This document shows positions 8,179 through 15,743 of a stretch of 17,300 nucleotides of DNA, one piece after another (position 1 is the stretch's first letter; every line of letters begins with the position of its first letter). This DNA is from Cycloclasticus sp. (GTDB taxonomy: Bacteria; Pseudomonadota; Gammaproteobacteria; Methylococcales; Cycloclasticaceae), in assembly GCA_018066825.1 (NCBI GenBank), contig JAGPVU010000140.1:1-17300 (forward strand), in the 5' to 3' direction. Made by a program: the position numbers and the translations under genes. The notes beneath the pieces were generated by a model. That model had not been told where the DNA came from. It did not search any database and was given only the letters and a program-made list of their open reading frames with translations.

Positions 8179-8271
8179 CCTCAGCCCCAATGCCTTATTA
8201 CGGTTGACCAGGCTTTAGTCGTGGTCGGGCAGTAGCATGTACAGATGAAAAGTTAGGGGCTTTCATACAAA

Positions 8272-8300
8272 TTGAAAAAAGACGTCAAAATTGCTATAAT
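8272..8300 (+). promoter_or_regulatory. Strong candidate sigma-70 promoter for gltB-gltD
   Basis: TTGAAA at 8272-8277 and a perfect TATAAT at 8295-8300 are separated by exactly 17 bases. The spacer ends in TGC, giving an extended -10 element (TGCTATAAT at 8292-8300). This is the best promoter in the window. Transcription would start near 8307, leaving a leader of about 55 bases that holds a stem-loop. No obvious terminator lies between damX and this promoter, so some read-through from the upstream operon is possible. Confidence 0.8.
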
Positions 8301-8308
8301 CTCTGGCC

Positions 8309-8327
8309 GACTTGCGTAAAGCGAGTC
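8309..8327 (+). promoter_or_regulatory. Stem-loop at the 5' end of the gltB leader
   Basis: GACTTGC at 8309-8315 pairs with GCGAGTC at 8321-8327 (six Watson-Crick pairs and one G-U pair) around a GTAAA loop. It begins within a few bases of the predicted transcription start. A C5-T4 run and an interrupted T-rich stretch follow at 8327-8344. The T tract is not contiguous with the stem, so it is a poor intrinsic terminator; a 5' stabilising hairpin or a regulatory leader is more plausible. Function is unproven. Confidence 0.4.
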
Positions 8328-8362
8328 CCCCTTTTAACTTTTTTAAACAGTAGGTTGGCCTA

Positions 8363-11300
8363 GTGAAACAAACCTCTATCCCACAAGCAGGGCTGTATGA
8401 CCCGGCGTTTGAGAAGGACAGCTGCGGCTTTGGACTTATCGCGCATATCGACGACAAGCCAAGCCATTGGCTGGTTCAGACATCCATTGAGTCGTTAGCA
8501 CGTTTGACGCACCGTGGAGCGATAGCCGCAGATGGCAAGTCAGGTGACGGTTGTGGCTTGTTACTAAAAACACCCGAAAGATTCCTGCGTGCAAAAGCGC
8601 AAGAACTTGGCGTTAGCCCAGCTAAAACGTTTGCTGTAGGCATGGTTTTTCTTAACCAAGACAGTGCTAAAGCAACGTGGGCAAAGACCGTTCTGCAGGA
8701 AGAAATTGAAAAAGAAGGGCTCCACGTCACTACTTGGCGTGTTGTACCCACTAATCCTGAAGCTTGCGGCGAACAATCCTTTGCAACCTTACCAGTGATC
8801 GAACAAGTCTTTGTTGATGCTGAAAAAGGGATGGATAATGCAGCATTAGACCGTCACTTATACATTGCTAGACGCCGTGCTGAAAAACGTATTGAGGCAA
8901 ATGACGATATGTTTTATGTCGCTAGTTTGGCGTCAAATGTTATTTCGTATAAAGGCTTGGTTATGCCGGAAAACCTGCCTATTTTCTATTCAGATTTAAG
9001 TGATCCGGCCTTAGAAAGTTCTCAATGTGTTTTTCACCAGCGTTTTGCAACCAACACCTTTCCGCAATGGCGATTGGCGCAACCGTTTAGATTTTTAGCA
9101 CATAATGGTGAAATTAATACTATTCGAGGCAACAGGAATTGGGCTAAAGCACGTAGCTACACCTTCGAGACGCCGTTAATCCCTAATATGGATGACATTC
9201 GCCCGTGGGTTTCCAGCGTTGGTTCCGATTCAAATAGTTTGGACAATATGGTGGACGGTTTAATTGCTGGCGGCATGGATATTTTCCGCGTTATGCGGCT
9301 GTTAATTCCACCCGCATGGCAAAACGTACATACCATGGACCCTGATTTACGAGCTTTTTATGAATACTCGTCTATGCATATGGAGCCTTGGGATGGTCCG
9401 GCGGCCATCGTATTAACCGATGGAAGACACGTTGCCTGCTGCTTAGACAGAAATGGTCTGCGCCCTGCACGATATGTAGTAACAAAAGACCGTCATATTA
9501 CCTTAGCGTCAGAAGTGGGCGTGTACGACTATAAGCCAGAAGATGTCGTTCGCAAAGGCCGGTTAAGGCCAGGCGAAATGTTAGCGGTGGATACTCAAGA
9601 AGGGAAAATCATCGAACCTAAAGACATTGATGATCGTTTAAAGTCTCGCCAGCCTTACAAGGCTTGGCTAGCTGAGCACACGCAAAAATTAAAAACGGCG
9701 AGCAACGATGACCCGTTGACGTTGATGCCGTTTGATAAAGAGATGCTGCGCGTGTATGAAAAACAGTTTCAGCTGACCTTTGAAGAACGCGATCAAGTGT
9801 TAAAAGTGCTCGCTAAAGCAGGTCAAGAAGCAGTAGGCTCAATGGGCGACGATATTCCTATGCCCGTTTTATCAACAAAAATTCGCAGCCCTTACGATTA
9901 CTTTAGACAACAATTTGCTCAAGTAACTAATCCGCCAATTGATCCTTTGCGTGAGCAAGTGGTGATGTCATTGATGACGAGCTTTGGTAAAGAGAAAAAT
10001 TTATTCGCCGAAGCTGCAGACCACGCGCATCGCTTAGAGGTCGACTCTCCAGTATTGTCAGTGTCTAAACTAGATGCCCTATTGGCCATTGGTGACGACG
10101 CCTATAAAAGTACCGTTATTAGTTTGCACTATGATCCATCAGTGTGTGACCTAGCGCAGGCGATAGGCCAACTTTGTCAGCAAGTTGAAGAAAAAGTTCG
10201 CGAAGGTGTTGTTGTTATCGTGTTGAGCGATCGAGCGTTACAGCAGGACTTATTGCCGATTCATGCTTTACTTGCTACCGGTGCAGTGCATCACCACTTA
10301 GTAGAGGTTGGTGTGCGTTGCCAAGCCAATATCGTTGTTGAATCAGCAACGGTAAGAGACCCGCATCACTTTGCTACATTGATTGGTTTTGGTGCCACAG
10401 CTGTTTGTCCTTACCTCGCGTATGAAACATTAAATAATATGTTGTCTACGGGCGATATTGCTAACATGGATGCGTCCATGGTAGCGCTTAATTATCGTAA
10501 GGGTATTAATAAGGGTTTGTATAAAATCATGTCCAAAATGGGTATTTCTACCATTTCTAGTTACCGCGGGTCACAGCTATTTGAAATAGTCGGTCTACAA
10601 CAGGCAATCGTTCATGCATGCTTTAAAGGCACCACCAGCCGTATTCAAGGCGCTGGCTTTAAGCAATTAGAAGACGAACAAAAACAATTAGCTAAATTAG
10701 CTTGGAATCCGCGTAAACAAACGGAACAGGGCGGTTTGCTAAAGTATGTTCATGGCGGCGAATACCATGCCTATAACCCGGATGTAGTTAATTCTTTGCA
10801 ACAGGCGGTGCGCTCGGGCGACATAACTAAATACCGTATTTATGCGGATGCCGTTAATTTGCGGGCTCCGGCCTCTATGCGCGATATGTTGCGATTAAGA
10901 CTGGATCCAGAAAAAGCCATTTCGATTGACGAAGTTGAGCCACCTGAAGGTCTGTATCAACGATTCGATACCGCGGCGATGTCTTTAGGCGCTCTCTCTC
11001 CAGAAGCGCACGAGACCCTTGCAATAGCGATGAATCGTTTAGGTGGCCGATCAAATTCTGGTGAAGGTGGCGAAGATCCACTACGTTTTGGCACCGACAA
11101 AATATCAAAAATCAAACAAGTAGCTTCTGGTCGATTTGGCGTTACCCCGCATTATTTAGTGAATGCCGACGTGTTACAAATTAAGGTAGCACAAGGCGCT
11201 AAACCAGGTGAGGGCGGACAATTACCCGGCGATAAAGTCAATCAAATGATCGCCACGCTACGCTATTCAAAGCCAGGCGTTGCGTTGATTTCGCCGCCGC

Positions 11301-12841
11301 CACATCACGATATTTATTCCATCGAAGATTTGGCGCAATTAATTTTTGACTTAAAGCAAGTTAACCCTAAGGCGCTCGTATCGGTCAAGTTGGTTTCTGA
11401 GGCTGGCGTTGGCACTATCGCTGCCGGTGTGGCTAAGTGTTATGCCGATTTAATTACTATTGCGGGTTACGATGGCGGTACGGGAGCCAGTCCGCTCACT
11501 TCGGTACGATACGCAGGTGCGCCATGGGAGTTGGGTTTAACAGAAACGCACCAAACCTTATTGGCAAATGACCTTAGAAGTAAAGTTCGTTTACAAACAG
11601 ACGGCGGTCTAAAAACCGGCTTAGATGTTATTAAAGCGGCAATTTTAGGCGCCGAGAGCTTTGGTTTTGGTACCGGCCCTATGGTTGCCATGGGTTGTCG
11701 GTACTTACGTATTTGTCACTTAAACAACTGTGCGACCGGCATAGCCACACAAGATAATGTGCTACGTATGAAGCACTATCACGGTGAAGTGGAATATGTG
11801 ATGAACTATTTCCGTTTTATTGCACAAGAAGTACGCGAATTATTGGCGCAACTTGGTTTTAGTAAACTCGAAGATGTTATTGGTAGAACGGAGTTGCTAG
11901 AACAAATTGAAGGCGCAACTGAAAAACAAAACGGCTTAGATTTGCGGCCGTTGTTAGAGTCTATCCCCGGTAACGAGCTTAAGACGCAACACTGTATTTC
12001 GCTGCAAAATGACCCGTTTGATCAGGCTGAATTTGCTGAGCAAATGGTGCAAGATATTTTGCCCGCGATAGAAGCAAAATCGGGTGGTAGCTTCGATTAT
12101 CAAATCACTAATATCAACCGTTCTATTGGTGCCCGTTTGTCAGGTGAGATTGCTAGGCGTTACGGCAATAAAGGCATGGACGAGTGTCCTATACAGGTAA
12201 ACTTTACCGGTTCAGCAGGACAAAGCTTTGGCGTGTGGAATGCGGGTGGCTTACATATGTCACTAGAAGGCGATGCGAATGATTATGTTGGTAAAGGCAT
12301 GGCGGGTGGTAAATTAGTACTTAAATCACCTTCAGAAAGTCAGTTTATCAGTCATGAAACGACGATTATGGGCAATACCTGTCTGTACGGCGCAACGGGT
12401 GGTGAACTCTACGCAGCTGGCTTGGCCGGCGAGCGATTTGCTGTTCGTAATTCGGGTGCAATGGCCATTGTGGAAGGCATCGGCGACCATGGTTGTGAAT
12501 ACATGACCGGAGGCGTAGTAACCATTTTAGGCGAAACAGGCATTAACTTTGGTGCAGGCATGACCGGTGGCTTTGCCTTCGTATTGGATGAATCACGCAG
12601 TTTTGTTGATCGTTACAATCACGAGTTAATTGAAATTCACCGTGTACACACAGAGTCTATGGCAGCTCACCGTCACTATTTACAGGGCCTAATTGAAAAA
12701 TTTGTCACTGAAACGGGCAGCGTTCGTGGGCAGCAGATACTCGACAACTTCGCTGATTATGTGCATAAATTCTGGTTAGTGGTGCCGAAAGCCGCTGATG
12801 TTAAATCCTTACTGGATTCATTAAGCTCTCAAGCGGCTTAA
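8363..12841 (+). CDS. gltB: Glutamate synthase (NADPH) large subunit GltB
   Basis: GltB is the large subunit of NADPH-GOGAT. It hydrolyses glutamine and passes ammonia through an internal tunnel to 2-oxoglutarate, forming glutamate with electrons from GltD. The 1492-residue precursor starts at GTG and has a 20-residue propeptide before the catalytic Cys21 (CGFGLIAHID), expected to become the N-terminus after cleavage. The class II amidotransferase domain spans about 21-430 (HNGEINTIRGN near 246). The central domain covers about 470-780. The FMN/2-oxoglutarate domain (about 800-1200) contains SNSGEGGEDP near 895 and TGASPLTSVRYAG near 1040. The 3Fe-4S cysteines are 1112, 1118 and 1123 in CRYLRICHLNNC. 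A GXGXG beta-helix domain follows from about 1230. A weak ribosome site TAGG lies at 8351-8354. Its stop is 21 bases before gltD. Confidence 0.98.
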   Translation: MKQTSIPQAGLYDPAFEKDSCGFGLIAHIDDKPSHWLVQTSIESLARLTHRGAIAADGKSGDGCGLLLKTPERFLRAKAQELGVSPAKTFAVGMVFLNQDSAKATWAKTVLQEEIEKEGLHVTTWRVVPTNPEACGEQSFATLPVIEQVFVDAEKGMDNAALDRHLYIARRRAEKRIEANDDMFYVASLASNVISYKGLVMPENLPIFYSDLSDPALESSQCVFHQRFATNTFPQWRLAQPFRFLAHNGEINTIRGNRNWAKARSYTFETPLIPNMDDIRPWVSSVGSDSNSLDNMVDGLIAGGMDIFRVMRLLIPPAWQNVHTMDPDLRAFYEYSSMHMEPWDGPAAIVLTDGRHVACCLDRNGLRPARYVVTKDRHITLASEVGVYDYKPEDVVRKGRLRPGEMLAVDTQEGKIIEPKDIDDRLKSRQPYKAWLAEHTQKLKTASNDDPLTLMPFDKEMLRVYEKQFQLTFEERDQVLKVLAKAGQEAVGSMGDDIPMPVLSTKIRSPYDYFRQQFAQVTNPPIDPLREQVVMSLMTSFGKEKNLFAEAADHAHRLEVDSPVLSVSKLDALLAIGDDAYKSTVISLHYDPSVCDLAQAIGQLCQQVEEKVREGVVVIVLSDRALQQDLLPIHALLATGAVHHHLVEVGVRCQANIVVESATVRDPHHFATLIGFGATAVCPYLAYETLNNMLSTGDIANMDASMVALNYRKGINKGLYKIMSKMGISTISSYRGSQLFEIVGLQQAIVHACFKGTTSRIQGAGFKQLEDEQKQLAKLAWNPRKQTEQGGLLKYVHGGEYHAYNPDVVNSLQQAVRSGDITKYRIYADAVNLRAPASMRDMLRLRLDPEKAISIDEVEPPEGLYQRFDTAAMSLGALSPEAHETLAIAMNRLGGRSNSGEGGEDPLRFGTDKISKIKQVASGRFGVTPHYLVNADVLQIKVAQGAKPGEGGQLPGDKVNQMIATLRYSKPGVALISPPPHHDIYSIEDLAQLIFDLKQVNPKALVSVKLVSEAGVGTIAAGVAKCYADLITIAGYDGGTGASPLTSVRYAGAPWELGLTETHQTLLANDLRSKVRLQTDGGLKTGLDVIKAAILGAESFGFGTGPMVAMGCRYLRICHLNNCATGIATQDNVLRMKHYHGEVEYVMNYFRFIAQEVRELLAQLGFSKLEDVIGRTELLEQIEGATEKQNGLDLRPLLESIPGNELKTQHCISLQNDPFDQAEFAEQMVQDILPAIEAKSGGSFDYQITNINRSIGARLSGEIARRYGNKGMDECPIQVNFTGSAGQSFGVWNAGGLHMSLEGDANDYVGKGMAGGKLVLKSPSESQFISHETTIMGNTCLYGATGGELYAAGLAGERFAVRNSGAMAIVEGIGDHGCEYMTGGVVTILGETGINFGAGMTGGFAFVLDESRSFVDRYNHELIEIHRVHTESMAAHRHYLQGLIEKFVTETGSVRGQQILDNFADYVHKFWLVVPKAADVKSLLDSLSSQAA

Positions 12842-12862
12842 CGATAAGAGATCGCAATAGAT

Positions 12863-14281
12863 ATGTCTAATAATTTTCAATTTGTTAATGTGCCCAGGCT
12901 AGACCCAAGCAAAGTGCCTGCCGAGCAAAGAAAGCGTGAGTTCAAAGAAATATACGGTGAATATGACGCTAGTCAGGCGGCTTCGCAGGCGGATCGCTGT
13001 TTACACTGTGGTAACCCGTATTGTGAGTGGAAATGCCCGGTACATAATTACATCCCTAACTGGTTAAAATTAATTTCAGAAGGCAACTTAATTGAGGCAG
13101 CAGAGCTGTCGCATAAAACTAATTCGTTACCTGAGATTTGTGGTCGAATTTGCCCACAAGACCGCTTATGTGAAGGCTCGTGTACGATTAACGATGAGTT
13201 TGGGGCGGTCAGCATTGGCTCTATTGAAAAATACATTTCAGACGAAGCCTTTAAACAAGGTTGGCGTCCGGATCTTTCGGCGGTTAAGGCAACGGGCAAA
13301 CGCGTGGCGATTATCGGTGCCGGTCCGGCAGGATTAGGTTGTGCCGATATACTGACGCGTAATGGCGTTAAACCGGTTGTATATGATCGTTACCCCGAAG
13401 TGGGTGGTTTGCTAACCTTTGGTATTCCACCGTTCAAACTGGAAAAAAGCGTCGTGCAAAACCGCCGTGAAATTCTAGAAGGTATGGGAGTGGAGTTTGT
13501 CCTCGGTACCGAAATAGGCAAAGACATACCATTCCAACAACTACTTGACGAGTACGATGCTGTTTTTCTTGGCATGGGAACGTACACCTATATGAAAGGT
13601 GGCTTCCCCGGTGAAGAGTTAGAGGGCGTACACGAAGCGCTACCGTATTTGGTCTCTAATATTAATCGGCTGATGGACTTAGAAGGCGTTAATACCCTGA
13701 TGGGTGATACGTTTATTGATATGCAAGGCCAACGCGTTGTGGTGCTCGGCGGTGGGGACACAGCGATGGATTGTAACCGGACCAGTATTCGACAAGGTGC
13801 GGCCGAGGTGACTTGCGCGTATCGACGTGATGAAGAAAACATGCCCGGTTCTCGTCGTGAAGTAACCAACGCCAAAGAAGAAGGCGTCAACTTTCTTTGG
13901 AACCGCCAACCCGTTGAGATTGTTGGTACCGGTAAAGTGGAAGGCATTAAATTAGTCACCACCAAGCTCGGTGAGCCTGATGAACGAGGACGTCGTAGTC
14001 CTGTGGTAGTAGAAGGTACTGAAGAAATTTTGCCAGCAGACAGGGTGATTATTGCCTTTGGTTTTCAACCGAGCCCATCACCTTGGTTTGCAGACTTCGG
14101 CATTGAGTTAGATGCTAAAGGTCTAGTCGTGGCACCAGAAAATGCGGAGTTTGGCTTTCAAACAAGCAATAAAAAAGTATTTGCCGGTGGTGATATGGTG
14201 CGTGGTTCTGATTTAGTGGTCACTGCGGTATATGAAGGTCGCGAGGCCGCGCAAGGTATTTTAGATTACCTTGACGTTTAA
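12863..14281 (+). CDS. gltD: Glutamate synthase (NADPH) small subunit GltD
   Basis: GltD oxidises NADPH at an FAD and sends electrons through 4Fe-4S clusters to GltB. The 472-residue protein has two N-terminal cysteine groups for the clusters: Cys46, 49, 54 and 58 (CLHCGNPYCEWKC), and Cys93, 97, 103 and 107. The FAD-binding GAGPAG lies at 152-157 after VAII, the NADPH-binding GGGDTA at 296-301, and a final FAD-contacting AGGDMVRG near the C-terminus. Length and motif order match the beta subunit. It lies 21 bases downstream of gltB with only a weak AAGAGA ribosome site, so cotranscription with gltB is the clear expectation. Confidence 0.98.
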   Translation: MSNNFQFVNVPRLDPSKVPAEQRKREFKEIYGEYDASQAASQADRCLHCGNPYCEWKCPVHNYIPNWLKLISEGNLIEAAELSHKTNSLPEICGRICPQDRLCEGSCTINDEFGAVSIGSIEKYISDEAFKQGWRPDLSAVKATGKRVAIIGAGPAGLGCADILTRNGVKPVVYDRYPEVGGLLTFGIPPFKLEKSVVQNRREILEGMGVEFVLGTEIGKDIPFQQLLDEYDAVFLGMGTYTYMKGGFPGEELEGVHEALPYLVSNINRLMDLEGVNTLMGDTFIDMQGQRVVVLGGGDTAMDCNRTSIRQGAAEVTCAYRRDEENMPGSRREVTNAKEEGVNFLWNRQPVEIVGTGKVEGIKLVTTKLGEPDERGRRSPVVVEGTEEILPADRVIIAFGFQPSPSPWFADFGIELDAKGLVVAPENAEFGFQTSNKKVFAGGDMVRGSDLVVTAVYEGREAAQGILDYLDV

Positions 14282-14282
14282 C

Positions 14283-14314
14283 TTAATACGCATAATACAG
14301 CGGTCGAGTATTAA
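14283..14314 (+). repeat. Inverted repeat in the gltD-hemE gap
   Basis: TTAATAC at 14283-14289 is repeated as its complement GTATTAA at 14308-14314, with 18 bases between. The right arm ends three bases before the hemE ATG and so covers the position of the ribosome binding site, where no good Shine-Dalgarno is seen. A weak promoter-like pair, TTGACG at 14271-14276 and TAATAC at 14293-14298 (16-base spacing), overlaps the left arm. This may be an operator or an RNA hairpin, or chance in AT-rich sequence. Confidence 0.3.
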
Positions 14315-14317
14315 ATA

Positions 14318-15376
14318 ATGACAGAGCAAAACAACGACTTAATACTACGAACCTTGCGCGGTGAAAAAACCGAACGCACCCCCGTGTGGATGATGCGCCA
14401 AGCCGGCCGTTATTTGCCTGAATACCGCGCTACACGCGCGCAGGCAGGCAGTTTTCTTGATTTGTGTAAGAATGCACAGCTGGCCTGTGAAGTAACCTTA
14501 CAACCCTTAGAGCGCTATCCTTTGGATGCAGCTATTTTGTTTTCAGATATCCTAACCATTCCCGATGCGATGGGCCTTGGTTTGTATTTCGAAGAAGGAG
14601 AAGGGCCGAAGTTCGAGCGAACAGTACGCACAAAAGCGGATATAGATAAACTGTTTGTTCCAGACCCCAATCAAGAGCTGCAATACGTCATGAACGCCGT
14701 ATCGACCATTAAGAAAGGTTTGAATGGGCGAGTGCCGTTGATTGGTTTTTCGGGTAGCCCTTGGACCTTAGCCTGCTATATGGTTGAAGGCAGCGGCAGT
14801 AAAAATTTCGCGCGCATTAAAAAAATGATGTACGACACGCCGGAGTTGATGCACCGTTTATTGGATATTGTTTGCCAATCGGTCATTTCATACTTACAGG
14901 CACAAATTGAAGCAGGTGCTCAAATAGTCATGTTGTTTGATACCTGGGGTGGTAACTTATCGACTAAAGACTACGAGACGTTTTCTCTTGCGTATAGTCG
15001 GAAAATTGCTCTGGCCTTACAGGCTAGTAATCCAGAAATTCCAAAAATGCTGTTTACCAAAGGCGCGGGTGTTTGGTTAAAACCAATGGCCGAAGCCGGT
15101 TACGATGGCTTAGGCGTAGATTGGACGACAGATTTAAAACTAGCCCGTGAGCTAACGCAAGATAAGGTTGTGCTACAAGGTAACCTGGATCCAAGCAGTT
15201 TGTATGCAAGCCCCGAAACCATTCGCGGCAAAGTGCGCGATGTGCTGGCCGATTACGGTCATGGTCATAAACACATCTTTAATTTGGGCCATGGTATCTT
15301 GCCAGATATTAACCCTGACCACGTGACAGCAATGATCGATGAAGTGCATCAAAGTAGCCCGGCCTATCACCTTTAA
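14318..15376 (+). CDS. hemE: Uroporphyrinogen decarboxylase HemE
   Basis: HemE removes four carboxyl groups from uroporphyrinogen III to give coproporphyrinogen III in cytoplasmic haem biosynthesis. The 352-residue protein has normal length. Diagnostic features are PVWMMRQAGRYLPEYR (residues 22-37, with substrate-binding arginines 27 and 31), the catalytic Asp77 in FSDIL, GFSGSPWTLACYMVEG (143-158, with Tyr154), and His325 in LGHGILP. It lies 36 bases after gltD, the same neighbour order as in Pseudomonas, and may be read from the gltB promoter as well as from a weak promoter in the gap. No terminator is visible after it, so the next small gene may be cotranscribed. Confidence 0.97.
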   Translation: MTEQNNDLILRTLRGEKTERTPVWMMRQAGRYLPEYRATRAQAGSFLDLCKNAQLACEVTLQPLERYPLDAAILFSDILTIPDAMGLGLYFEEGEGPKFERTVRTKADIDKLFVPDPNQELQYVMNAVSTIKKGLNGRVPLIGFSGSPWTLACYMVEGSGSKNFARIKKMMYDTPELMHRLLDIVCQSVISYLQAQIEAGAQIVMLFDTWGGNLSTKDYETFSLAYSRKIALALQASNPEIPKMLFTKGAGVWLKPMAEAGYDGLGVDWTTDLKLARELTQDKVVLQGNLDPSSLYASPETIRGKVRDVLADYGHGHKHIFNLGHGILPDINPDHVTAMIDEVHQSSPAYHL

Positions 15377-15400
15377 GCCGGTCAAACCCTAACGTTCGTT

Positions 15401-15406
15401 AAGGTG
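15401..15406 (+). promoter_or_regulatory. Ribosome binding site for the TTG-started SelW-like gene
   Basis: AAGGTG ends seven bases before the TTG at 15414. A GTG within this motif (15404) is out of frame with the gene, and no in-frame ATG or GTG lies upstream that keeps a sensible N-terminus, so the TTG start is supported. Confidence 0.6.
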
Positions 15407-15413
15407 TTTTATA

Positions 15414-15719
15414 TTGGACGCTACAAATAAGCCCCGGGTTGAGATTCACTATTGTACCCAATGCCGCTGGCTATTACGGGCAGCTTGGCTAGCACAAGAG
15501 TTATTAACAACGTTTGAAGACGAGCTGGGTGGCGTAACCTTGGTGCCAGCCAGTGGTGGTACATTTGAAATAACATTAACTAGCGAGCAAGCAACAACAT
15601 CAATCTGGTCGCGCAAACAAGAAGGGCGCTTTCCTGAAGCTAAAGAAATCAAGCAGCGAGTGCGGGATAAGCTATGCCCAGATAAACCCTTAGGGCATTC
15701 GGACGTTAAACAACCGTAA
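15414..15719 (+). CDS. SelT/SelW/SelH (Rdx) family protein, cysteine form
   Basis: This 101-residue product matches the small thioredoxin-like Rdx family related to eukaryotic selenoprotein W. The first strand VEIHYC leads into the redox motif CTQC (Cys14 and Cys17), followed by an amphipathic helix (RWLLRAAWLAQELLTTF), a glycine-turn strand region (LVPASGGTFEITL) and the typical ending GRFPEAKEIKQRVRDKL. Where SelW proteins carry selenocysteine this one has an ordinary Cys codon, with no in-frame TGA. The bacterial members are presumed thiol oxidoreductases, but substrate and physiological role are not established. Translation starts at TTG after a good AAGGTG site. It lies 37 bases after hemE on the same strand and converges on the membrane-protein gene 24 bases away. 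Confidence 0.85.
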   Translation: MDATNKPRVEIHYCTQCRWLLRAAWLAQELLTTFEDELGGVTLVPASGGTFEITLTSEQATTSIWSRKQEGRFPEAKEIKQRVRDKLCPDKPLGHSDVKQP

Positions 15720-15743
15720 CGAGGCGTTTGATCTGATGACAAA

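Noticed and set aside
8206..8226. GACCA...TGGTC inverted repeat after damX as a terminator
   Set aside because: Only five base pairs, an 11-base loop and no T tract; not enough to call a terminator.
13092..13337. 81-codon plus-strand frame inside gltD in another reading frame
   Set aside because: Fully contained in gltD, lacks a ribosome site and family resemblance.
13588..13965. 125-codon minus-strand open frame inside gltD
   Set aside because: Serine/proline-rich translation without recognisable motifs, wholly opposite the conserved GltD sequence.
15414..15719. Possible selenocysteine in the SelW-like protein
   Set aside because: Both CxxC positions use TGT and TGC codons and the frame has no internal TGA, so this is the cysteine form and needs no SECIS element.
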